The notes under the pieces were generated by a model. It saw only the letters and a list, made by a program, of their open reading frames with translations. It made no database searches and had not been told where the DNA came from. From positions 1 to 10,658 of the forward strand of contig JAAYKZ010000238.1 of NCBI GenBank assembly GCA_012522165.1: a stretch of DNA of 10,658 nt, given 5' to 3'. The translations under genes and the position numbers were made by a program. Positions 1-5,646 of the stretch are shown piece after piece (the stretch's first letter is position 1; every line of letters starts with the position of its first letter). The stretch comes from Clostridiales bacterium (GTDB taxonomy: Bacteria > Bacillota > Clostridia > Caldicoprobacterales > UBA3941).

Positions 1-15
1 ACCTTGCTAAATTTA

Positions 16-44
16 TTGACTTTCAATGGTGTAAGTGCTAATAT
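16..44 (+). promoter_or_regulatory. Sigma-A promoter of the LacI-type regulator gene
   Basis: A -35 box TTGACT (16-21; consensus TTGACA) is followed after 17 bp by TAATAT (39-44), and TG sits at 36-37, giving an extended -10. Transcription would begin near position 50-52, inferred from the usual 6-7 base distance. The operator-like site at 54-68 would then lie just after the start point, a typical place for a LacI-type repressor to block transcription of its own gene. Confidence 0.7.
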
Positions 45-53
45 GAATATAAG

Positions 54-68
54 GCTAAACGTTTCGCG
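54..68 (+). promoter_or_regulatory. Candidate LacI-family operator, site 1
   Basis: The site reads GCTAAACGTTTCGCG. It is an imperfect palindrome around a central CG (60-61) with core AAACGTTT, the form usual for LacI-family operators. An inverted copy matching at 14 of 15 positions occurs at 1126-1140, before the dehydrogenase gene. Two such copies flanking a LacI-type gene strongly suggest binding sites for its product. The site ends at the base before the ATG at 69. Confidence 0.7.
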
Positions 69-1091
69 ATGGGAGTGATAAAAATACCTGCCACTATAAA
101 AGACGTAGCTAAATACGCTGGATTATCAATAGCAACTGTATCCAAGTATTTAAATGGTGGAAATGTCCTTGAAGAAAATAGAAAGAAAATAGAAGAAGCT
201 ATTAGAGTATTGAATTTTAGAGTTAATGAATTAGCTAGGGGATTAAAGACCAACCGCACTATGACAGTAGGCGTTCTTATCCCTAGCTTGGAAAATATCT
301 TTTTTACCAGCATTATTTCAAAAATAGAGAATATATTATTACAGCATGGATACAGTACTATTGTGTGCAATTATAGGGAAAATTCTACTTTAGAGAAAAT
401 CAAATTAGAATTCCTTGTCAATAAAATGGTAGATGGCATTATTATGGTGCCTCATGGGGGAGATATATCCCACATTCAAGAGGTTAGAAATAAAGATATT
501 CCCGTTCTCTTGATAGACAGAATGCTTAAGGGTGTAGATTGTGATGTAGTAATGTCTGACAATCTAAACGCTGCATATAGTGCGGTGGAGCAGCTTATAA
601 TGCGTGGGCATAGGCGTATAGGAATTATAGGAGGACCCAAGAACGTTTATACAACCCAAGAACGTATTAAGGGCTATATACGAGTTCACGAAGACTATGC
701 TGTGGATATAGATGAGAGCCTTATAAAATATGGAGGATACGATATTGAAAGCGGCTATCGCATTTTAGAGGAATTCATGGAGATGGCCAATCCTCCAACC
801 AGTATATTCGTAACCAACTACGAAATGACTCTAGGGGCTATTATGGCCATCAATAAGAATAATATAATAATGCCCGACCAAGTATCTCTCATTGGTTTTG
901 ACAATATTCAGCTGGCTAAGATAGTAAAGCCTTCACTGTCCATTGTTGTCCAACCAATGGATGAGATAGGTGAGACTGCAGCACGTATACTGTTAAATAG
1001 GCTGAACGGGGATTATGGGTCTTTTCCATCAATCCACAGATTAAAAACTGAAATATTAATAAGGGATTCAGTGAAAACCTTAGCTCATTAG
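69..1091 (+). CDS. LacI/GalR-family transcriptional regulator
   Basis: A one-component, sugar-responsive DNA-binding regulator, probably the local repressor of this locus. Residues 9-29 form the LacI helix-turn-helix (TIKDVAKYAGLSIATVSKYL), and residues 53-60 (NELARGLK) match the hinge helix that enters the minor groove at a central CG. A periplasmic-binding-protein-like effector domain follows from about residue 66, with typical segments GHRRIGIIGG, ERIKGY, SLIGFDN and QPMDEIG. The 340 residues fit the family length. The start is doubtful. The ATG at 69 directly abuts the operator and has no Shine-Dalgarno, whereas GGGAGTGA (71-78) is spaced 5 nt before an ATA codon at 84. Starting there gives PATIKDVA after the initiator, as in most family members. 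The effector is unknown; fucose, a fucosylated oligosaccharide or a pathway intermediate are guesses from context. Confidence 0.93.
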   Translation: MGVIKIPATIKDVAKYAGLSIATVSKYLNGGNVLEENRKKIEEAIRVLNFRVNELARGLKTNRTMTVGVLIPSLENIFFTSIISKIENILLQHGYSTIVCNYRENSTLEKIKLEFLVNKMVDGIIMVPHGGDISHIQEVRNKDIPVLLIDRMLKGVDCDVVMSDNLNAAYSAVEQLIMRGHRRIGIIGGPKNVYTTQERIKGYIRVHEDYAVDIDESLIKYGGYDIESGYRILEEFMEMANPPTSIFVTNYEMTLGAIMAINKNNIIMPDQVSLIGFDNIQLAKIVKPSLSIVVQPMDEIGETAARILLNRLNGDYGSFPSIHRLKTEILIRDSVKTLAH

Positions 1092-1118
1092 TATAACAAA
1101 ACTAATGAGCTAGGTTTT
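1074..1118 (+). terminator. Long hairpin across the regulator stop codon, probable terminator
   Basis: Left arm AAAACCTTAGCTCATTAGT (1074-1092) pairs with ACTAATGAGCTAGGTTTT (1101-1118): 18 base pairs with one bulged T and an 8-nt loop. The regulator's TAG stop (1089-1091) lies in the left arm. The right arm ends in TTTT but is followed by CCCC, so the U-tract is short. The A-run and T-run could allow termination on both strands. It may only partly separate the regulator from the dehydrogenase gene. Confidence 0.6.
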
Positions 1119-1125
1119 CCCCTAG

Positions 1126-1140
1126 CGCGAAACGATTAGC
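1126..1140 (-). promoter_or_regulatory. Candidate LacI-family operator, site 2 (inverted copy)
   Basis: CGCGAAACGATTAGC on the + strand is the reverse complement of GCTAATCGTTTCGCG and matches site 1 (54-68) at 14 of 15 positions, with the same central CG (1133-1134). It lies between the hairpin and the ribosome binding site of the dehydrogenase gene, so it should control the dehydrogenase-kinase operon. No clear promoter separates it from the regulator gene. The best candidate -10, TATAAC at 1092-1097, has only a weak -35 (TTCAGT, 1067-1072, 19 bp away). Confidence 0.65.
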
Positions 1141-1161
1141 TCTGATTAAGGAGTGACTAAT

Positions 1162-2202
1162 TTGAAAGCAGCAGTATTGCATGGACAGGATGATATACGT
1201 ATAGAAGAAGTGGATATGCCCAGGATAGGCCATGATGAGGTACTGGTTAGGGTAAAAGCCACCGGTGTTTGCGGTTCTGATATACCAAGAGTATTGGGAA
1301 CTGGTGCTCATTTTTATCCCATTATATTAGGCCATGAATTTTCGGGGGAAGTAGTGGAGATAGGAGATAATGTAACCAATGTACAGGTAGGAGATAAAGT
1401 AGCGGGTGCGCCTCTTGTTCCTTGTCATAAGTGTATTGATTGCTTAAGAGGGCACTACTCCCAGTGCAAACACTATAGCTTCATAGGTTCCCGTACATCT
1501 GGCAGCTGGGCTGAATATGTAAAAATGCCAGCAATTAATGCAGTTAAACTGCCTAATGAAGTAGGATTTGTTGAAGGGGCTTTCATGGAACCTATTACTG
1601 TAGCCTTGCATGGTCTTTTTGTCATGGATTTTAAGGGAGGCTCAGATGTTGCTATTGTAGGAATGGGAACTATAGGTCTATTGACACTTCAGTGTGCCAA
1701 GGCCTTAGGTGCAAAAAACATATACGCTTTTGATATTGATGATGAAAAACTAAAAATTGCCAAAGAATATGGTGCCTATTGCTGTATCAATACTGGAGAA
1801 GAGGGATTTAAGGATATGATATGGGAGGCTACTGGTGGACGTGGCTTTGAACAGGTAATAGAAACTGCGGGGGTTGAGTTTACAGAAAAACTCAGCTTGG
1901 AGATAGCATCCAATAAGGGTAAGGTTATGTTTATTGGCACACCCTCTAAACCTATTACCCTGGAGCCTAGAGAATTTGAATATATCAACAGAAAGGAGCT
2001 AACAGTTGGCGGCTCTTGGATGTCCTATTCTGCACCTTTTCCAGGAAAGGAATGGGAGCTAGCAGCTTACTACCTAAAAACCGGGCAAATAAAGGTGGAT
2101 AAGTTAATCGATAGAAAGATAGGTATGGAAGCTATAGCAAGTGCCTTTGATGATTTAAAGATTCTTGGAAAGGTGAAGGGCAAGATTCTCATGGAGGGGT
2201 AA
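1162..2202 (+). CDS. Zinc-dependent medium-chain polyol dehydrogenase, GatD-like
   Basis: NAD-dependent oxidation of a sugar alcohol (or its phosphate) to a 2-ketose; cytoplasmic. Numbered from the TTG at 1162 (346 aa), catalytic zinc ligands are C37 (GVCGSD), H58-E59 (GHEFSG) and probably E143 (MEPITV). The structural zinc is held by C88, C91, C94 and C102. GMGTIG (167-172) is the Rossmann motif, and acidic D191 and D193 after the second strand favour NAD over NADP. Segments such as GAHFYPIILGHEFSG, FIGSR and GSWMSYSAPFPGKEWE resemble galactitol-1-phosphate 5-dehydrogenase; sorbitol and xylitol dehydrogenases are relatives. TTG 1162 is preferred because AAGGAGTGA (1148-1156) is spaced 5 nt from it and the product begins MKAAVLHG as is usual; GTG 1153 falls inside that site. 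The kinase gene follows after one base. From context the substrate may be L-fucitol or xylitol (inference). Confidence 0.88.
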   Translation: MKAAVLHGQDDIRIEEVDMPRIGHDEVLVRVKATGVCGSDIPRVLGTGAHFYPIILGHEFSGEVVEIGDNVTNVQVGDKVAGAPLVPCHKCIDCLRGHYSQCKHYSFIGSRTSGSWAEYVKMPAINAVKLPNEVGFVEGAFMEPITVALHGLFVMDFKGGSDVAIVGMGTIGLLTLQCAKALGAKNIYAFDIDDEKLKIAKEYGAYCCINTGEEGFKDMIWEATGGRGFEQVIETAGVEFTEKLSLEIASNKGKVMFIGTPSKPITLEPREFEYINRKELTVGGSWMSYSAPFPGKEWELAAYYLKTGQIKVDKLIDRKIGMEAIASAFDDLKILGKVKGKILMEG

Positions 2203-2203
2203 T

Positions 2204-3760
2204 ATGTCTAAGAAATTTCTTTTAGCTGTTGACCTAGGAACATCGGCATGTAAGATAACAGTTTTTGATTTTGACGGCAGGGTAATGGGAAGTTGGACGG
2301 GAGAATACCAAACCTATTATCCTCATACTGGTTATGCAGAACAGGATCCTCAGGAGTGGTGGCAGGTTGCAAGCCAGGGAATAAAAGGGGTTTTGGGAAA
2401 AAATAGAATAAATCCTGAGGAAATTGCGGCTATTGGGGTAGATGGAACCAGCTGGGCTTGTATTCCTGTAGATAAAAATGGAACACCTCTGCGACCAGCC
2501 ATGCTGTGGCTAGACCGCAGGGCTCAAAAACAAGCTGATTGGATGAAAGAAAGATCAGGGGAAAATCGGCTTATTAGAACTAGCGGTAATCCTGTGGATC
2601 CTGCTTATATTACACCAAAAATACTATGGATTAAAGAGAATGAGCCAGAAATATACAAAAACACTTACAAGTTTCTCCAGAGCAATAGCTACATGGTTTA
2701 TAAGTTGACTGGCCAATATTCTCAGGACTATTCCCAGGGTTATGGATTTCATTTTTTCAATATTTCTAAAGGTAGCTGGCAAGAGGATATAGCCGATGAA
2801 CTTGGGATATCCATAGATTTTATGGCCCCTCTTTATCACAGTCATGAAGTGGTAGGTACGGTTACCCCCAAGGCTGCTCAGGAAACTGGGCTGGTATCGG
2901 GCATTCCCGTTGTGGCAGGAGGGCTGGATGCCGCATGCTGCACCCTGGGAGCAGGAGTAATCAAGCCTGGCCAAACCCAGGAGCAGGGGGGTCAGGCAGG
3001 AGGCATGAGCATCCAAGTTGATAAACCTCTTATTCACCCAAAACTTATTTTAGGTTATCATGTTATTCCTAATCAGTGGCTGCTTCAAGGCGGTACTGTT
3101 GGCGGCAGTGGTACCCTGCGCTGGTTTAATGAACAGCTGGGAACCTTTGAACAGCTACTGGGACGTGAAAGGGGCATGAGTCCTTATGAGATAATGAGTG
3201 AGGAAGCCCAGGGCATTAGCCCAGGTAGTGACGGACTTATTTTTCTACCATATATGGCAGGAGAGAGGTCCCCAATTTGGGACAGCAAGGCCAGAGGAGT
3301 TTTCTTTGGATTATCTTATGATAAGACACGAGCTCACATGATACGCTCCATAATGGAAGGTGTGGCCTTTTCACTTCTACATAATCTAGAGACAGCAGAG
3401 GAAGTAGGTGCTAAAGTAGAAATCCTTAACAGTGTGGGAGGAGCGGCCAATAGTTATGTGTGGAGTCAGATAAAAGCCGACGTAACAGGAAAGACCATCC
3501 ATGTCCCATTCTCCGATCATGCTACATCTTTAGGTGCAGCAATACTTGCTGGGGTAGGAGCAGGAGTGTATTCAAGCTTTGAGCAAGCTGTTAGCGAAAC
3601 GGTGCGTATTCAGCGCATTCATGAACCAGATGATAAAAATCATAGGATTTACCAAGATTACTACAGATTATATTTGGATTTGTATGAAAGACTTAAAGAG
3701 TCATTTGAGCAGCTTCATTATATGCAAGAAGCTTCATTATATGCAAGAAATGATATCTAG
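2204..3760 (+). CDS. FGGY-family carbohydrate kinase, xylulokinase-like
   Basis: ATP-dependent phosphorylation of a ketose, consistent with the dehydrogenase encoded one base upstream. The N-terminal FGGY domain shows DLGTSACK (D10), GVDGTSWA (D80) and MLWLDRRA (100-107). GGLDAACCTLGAG carries the probable catalytic base D242. The C-terminal domain has PYMAGERSPIWD, ARGVFFGL, MEGVAFSLLHNLE, GGAANSYVWSQIKADVTGK and SLGAAILAG, all hallmarks of the xylulokinase branch. It does not resemble L-fuculokinase FucK in its N-terminal motifs. The 518 residues are slightly long for the family. The ribosome binding site GGAGGGG overlaps the end of the upstream gene, implying translational coupling. Two 19-bp tandem copies (3711-3748) shift the frame of the final residues, so the last nine (ASLYARNDI) are probably not ancestral. 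Possible substrates are L-fuculose or D-xylulose; sequence alone does not decide. Confidence 0.9.
   Translation: MSKKFLLAVDLGTSACKITVFDFDGRVMGSWTGEYQTYYPHTGYAEQDPQEWWQVASQGIKGVLGKNRINPEEIAAIGVDGTSWACIPVDKNGTPLRPAMLWLDRRAQKQADWMKERSGENRLIRTSGNPVDPAYITPKILWIKENEPEIYKNTYKFLQSNSYMVYKLTGQYSQDYSQGYGFHFFNISKGSWQEDIADELGISIDFMAPLYHSHEVVGTVTPKAAQETGLVSGIPVVAGGLDAACCTLGAGVIKPGQTQEQGGQAGGMSIQVDKPLIHPKLILGYHVIPNQWLLQGGTVGGSGTLRWFNEQLGTFEQLLGRERGMSPYEIMSEEAQGISPGSDGLIFLPYMAGERSPIWDSKARGVFFGLSYDKTRAHMIRSIMEGVAFSLLHNLETAEEVGAKVEILNSVGGAANSYVWSQIKADVTGKTIHVPFSDHATSLGAAILAGVGAGVYSSFEQAVSETVRIQRIHEPDDKNHRIYQDYYRLYLDLYERLKESFEQLHYMQEASLYARNDI
3711..3748 (+). repeat. Perfect 19-bp tandem duplication in the kinase 3' end
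   Basis: AGCTTCATTATATGCAAGA occurs at 3711-3729 and again at 3730-3748 with no mismatch. Since 19 is not a multiple of three, the second copy changes the reading frame. The present tail after QLHYMQE is ASLYARNDI and then TAG at 3758. With one copy removed the same DNA would read QLHYMQEMISR and stop at TAA 3762-3764, about five residues shorter. This looks like a recent slippage duplication. Confidence 0.9.
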
Positions 3761-3841
3761 ATAAGCCGGTTTTTAAAGATGAATGGCTAAATAAATACTA
3801 ACCAATGCTGATTCATGAAATTAACCAGATTCAGATAATTC

Positions 3842-3872
3842 TATGATTTAATTCTAACTTTGATAAATCATA
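3842..3872 (+). other. Small hairpin before the fucU gene
   Basis: TATGATTTA (3842-3850) and TAAATCATA (3864-3872) form a perfect 9-bp AT-rich stem with a 13-nt loop, ending four bases before the TTG at 3877. The stem is weak and has no U-tract, so I do not call it a terminator. TATGAT at 3842 also resembles a -10 box, but I see no convincing -35 at the right distance. The rest of the gap from 3761 shows nothing I can identify. Confidence 0.3.
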
Positions 3873-3876
3873 AAAT

Positions 3877-4326
3877 TTGAAAGGAGAAAGAAAAAAGATA
3901 AAAGGTATTCCATCTATAGTATCACCAGAACTTCTTAAGGTTCTTATGGAGATGGGGCATGGGGATGAGATTGTCATTGCAGACGGAAATTTTCCTGCTG
4001 CAAGCATGGCTCAAAGATTAGTTCGATGCGATGGTCATGGAGTTCCAAAAATTTTGGATGCAATATTACAATTATTTCCTTTAGATACTTATGTTGAGCA
4101 TCCTATTGCTTTAATGGAAGTGGTGCCTGGTGATCCAGTAAAACCAGTTATATGGGACCAATACCGCAGTATTGTAGAAAAGCATGGTGGAAAAGCAACT
4201 GACTTTGAGCATATGGAGCGTTTTGCATTTTATGAGCGTTCCAAAAAGGCTTATGCTATTGTTGCTACAGGGGAGACTGCTTTATATGCCAATATCATTT
4301 TGAAAAAAGGTGTTGTTATAGAATAA
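3877..4326 (+). CDS. fucU: L-fucose mutarotase (RbsD/FucU family)
   Basis: Interconverts the alpha and beta anomers of L-fucose, speeding supply of the form used by the next enzyme or released by a glycosidase. The product aligns along its length with E. coli FucU: VSPELLKVLMEMGHGDEIVIADGNFPA contains H28 and D36 (numbered from TTG 3877), and RFAFYERSKKAYAIVATGE contains Y119, with LYANIILKKGVV at the end. The family is usually about 140-145 aa. The start is unusual. TTG 3877 follows an in-frame stop by one codon and lies before the Shine-Dalgarno AAGGAG (3881-3886). Homologues begin M-L-K-G/T-I, which puts the initiator at AAG 3895 or ATA 3898, neither a normal start. This is the strongest pointer in the window to L-fucose as a substrate. 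The aldo/keto reductase gene follows after 27 bp. Confidence 0.9.
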   Translation: MKGERKKIKGIPSIVSPELLKVLMEMGHGDEIVIADGNFPAASMAQRLVRCDGHGVPKILDAILQLFPLDTYVEHPIALMEVVPGDPVKPVIWDQYRSIVEKHGGKATDFEHMERFAFYERSKKAYAIVATGETALYANIILKKGVVIE

Positions 4327-4353
4327 ATGTTATAGTAAAGGAGATGTTAGCTC

Positions 4354-5391
4354 ATGGAAGATAAGAAGTTTGCCATTGCTCCCGATGGAGTAGATCCAGC
4401 TCTGGTACCAAAAAGAAAGCTGTATACCGGTGTAGAGATGCCAGCCATTGGACTGGGAACTTTCGGTTCTGATCGTTTTTCAGGGGAAGATATTGCCCAG
4501 GCTGTAAAAGGTGCTATTTCTGTAGGCTACAGGCATATAGATTGTGCGTCGGTATATGGAAATGAGCATTTAATTGGAGAAGTTCTCCAAGAGGTAATGG
4601 ACGCGGGCATCAAGAGAGAAGAGTTATTTATTAGCTCCAAGCTGTGGAATGACATGCATGGAGATGGAGATGTTCTCATTTCCGTTGCAAAAACATTGAA
4701 GGATTTAAGGCTGGACTATTTGGATATGTATTATGTCCATTGGCCATTTCCCAATTATCATCCACCAGGAGCTGACCCAAATTTCCGTGATCCCAGTGCA
4801 AAACCCTATATTCACGAGAATTTTATGAAGACTTGGCGTCAGATGGAAAGATTGGTGGAAGCAGGACTGGTAAGACATATTGGAACTTCCAATATGACTG
4901 TACCCAAGCTAAAGCTCTTATTAAGAGATGCTAAAATAAAACCGGCATGTAACCAGATGGAGCTTCATCCTCATTTCCAGCAGCCTGAACTGTTTAAGTT
5001 TGTGGTTGATAATGGAATTGTACCCGTGGGCTTTGCACCAATAGGCTCACCTACACGACCTGATAGGGATAGAACACCTGAAGACACAGTAGATATTGAA
5101 GACCCAGTTATTGTAAAGATAGCTAAAAGATTAAATGTTCATCCAGCAGTGGTATGTGTAAAATGGGCTGTTCAGCGTGGTCAAGTGCCTATTCCATTTT
5201 CCATTTACCGCAATGAGTATCTAAGCAATATAGAGGCGACAATAAAAGATCCTCTTACAGATGAAGAAATGAAGGAAATCGAAGGCATAGACAAGAATTG
5301 CCGCCTTATCAAAGGACAGGTATTCTTGTGGGAAGGGGCAAAAGATTGGACGGATTTATGGGATGTAGATGGCACAATTCCTACCGTCTAA
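4354..5391 (+). CDS. Aldo/keto reductase, candidate aldose reductase
   Basis: NAD(P)H-dependent reduction of an aldehyde, in this context probably the open-chain form of an aldose such as L-fucose or D-xylose to its alditol. The full catalytic tetrad is present: D63 and Y68 (GYRHIDCASVYGNE), K96 (LFISSKLWN) and H129 (MYYVHWP). GLVRHIGTSN and PACNQMELHP are standard AKR barrel motifs. In the cofactor loop PFSIYRNEYLSN (281-292), F282 and E288 stand where NADPH-dependent relatives usually have Lys and Arg to hold the 2'-phosphate, so NADH preference is inferred. The 345 residues include an N-terminal extension of about 20 and a C-terminal tail with LWDVDGTIP. The start is ATG with AAAGGAG (4337-4343) 10 nt upstream. 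Another possible role is reduction of L-lactaldehyde to 1,2-propanediol, the usual anaerobic end product of fucose. Confidence 0.88.
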   Translation: MEDKKFAIAPDGVDPALVPKRKLYTGVEMPAIGLGTFGSDRFSGEDIAQAVKGAISVGYRHIDCASVYGNEHLIGEVLQEVMDAGIKREELFISSKLWNDMHGDGDVLISVAKTLKDLRLDYLDMYYVHWPFPNYHPPGADPNFRDPSAKPYIHENFMKTWRQMERLVEAGLVRHIGTSNMTVPKLKLLLRDAKIKPACNQMELHPHFQQPELFKFVVDNGIVPVGFAPIGSPTRPDRDRTPEDTVDIEDPVIVKIAKRLNVHPAVVCVKWAVQRGQVPIPFSIYRNEYLSNIEATIKDPLTDEEMKEIEGIDKNCRLIKGQVFLWEGAKDWTDLWDVDGTIPTV

Positions 5392-5406
5392 AGATGTACT
5401 AGTGTT

Positions 5407-5450
5407 AAAGTGAAGAATATTATGTGAAATACATTAATATTCTTCACTTT
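5407..5450 (+). terminator. 16-bp perfect hairpin after the aldo/keto reductase gene
   Basis: AAAGTGAAGAATATTA (5407-5422) pairs perfectly with TAATATTCTTCACTTT (5435-5450) around a 12-nt loop that can close by three more pairs. It begins 15 bp after the stop codon, a typical position for an intrinsic terminator. The stem is AT-rich and the T-run is only TTT followed by CC, so it may be leaky or serve as a 3' end-protecting hairpin. Confidence 0.6.
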
Positions 5451-5452
5451 CC

Positions 5453-5502
5453 TATTAAATCTATTGAACCAACTTTCTTATTAATTAAATCTATTGTACC
5501 AA
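5453..5502 (+). repeat. Pair of imperfect 20-nt direct repeats
   Basis: TATTAAATCTATTGAACCAA (5453-5472) and AATTAAATCTATTGTACCAA (5483-5502) match at 18 of 20 positions and start 30 bp apart, about three helical turns. They may be a duplicated slippage product or a paired protein-binding site. I do not recognise the motif. Confidence 0.55.
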
Positions 5503-5507
5503 TACTC

Positions 5508-5591
5508 AAGGGATTATACTAAAGGGATCATACTAAAGGGATCATACTAAAGGGATCATATTAATGGGATCATATTAATGGGATCATCAAT
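5508..5591 (+). repeat. 14-bp tandem repeat array, about six units
   Basis: Units begin at 5508, 5522, 5536, 5550, 5564 and 5578. The consensus is AAGGGATCATACTA, drifting to ATGGGATCATATTA in the later units; the first unit has TT for TC and the sixth is degenerate after GGGATCATC. Each full unit except the first contains GATC. The array ends 55 bp before the aldolase ATG in an AT-rich leader. A tandem array of this kind may vary in copy number. Its relation to aldolase expression is unknown, and I see no clear promoter after it. Confidence 0.85.
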
Positions 5592-5646
5592 GACAATATA
5601 TTTTTGCTTAATGTCCAATTAATTAATATTTGCAGGAGGAAGAATA

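Noticed and set aside
1067..1097. Possible promoter TTCAGT-19 bp-TATAAC for the dehydrogenase operon
   Set aside because: The -10 is good but the -35 is poor and the spacing long, and the -10 overlaps the terminator-like hairpin. Not strong enough to list as a feature.
2624..3037. 137-codon open frame on the - strand inside the kinase gene
   Set aside because: It lies opposite strongly conserved kinase motifs, has no recognisable domain and no plausible start context.
3593..3607. Operator-like AGCGAAACG inside the kinase gene
   Set aside because: It shares the GCGAAACG core with the two operators but only about 9 of 15 positions overall, lacks the GCTAA half and lies inside coding sequence; probably chance.
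3579..3764. 61-codon + strand open frame overlapping the kinase 3' end
   Set aside because: Not a separate gene: its last codons are simply the kinase frame as it would have been before the 19-bp duplication, and it has no ribosome binding site.
5508..5591. Tandem array considered as a CRISPR
   Set aside because: Units are contiguous 14-bp copies with no spacers, far shorter than CRISPR repeats, and no cas genes are present.
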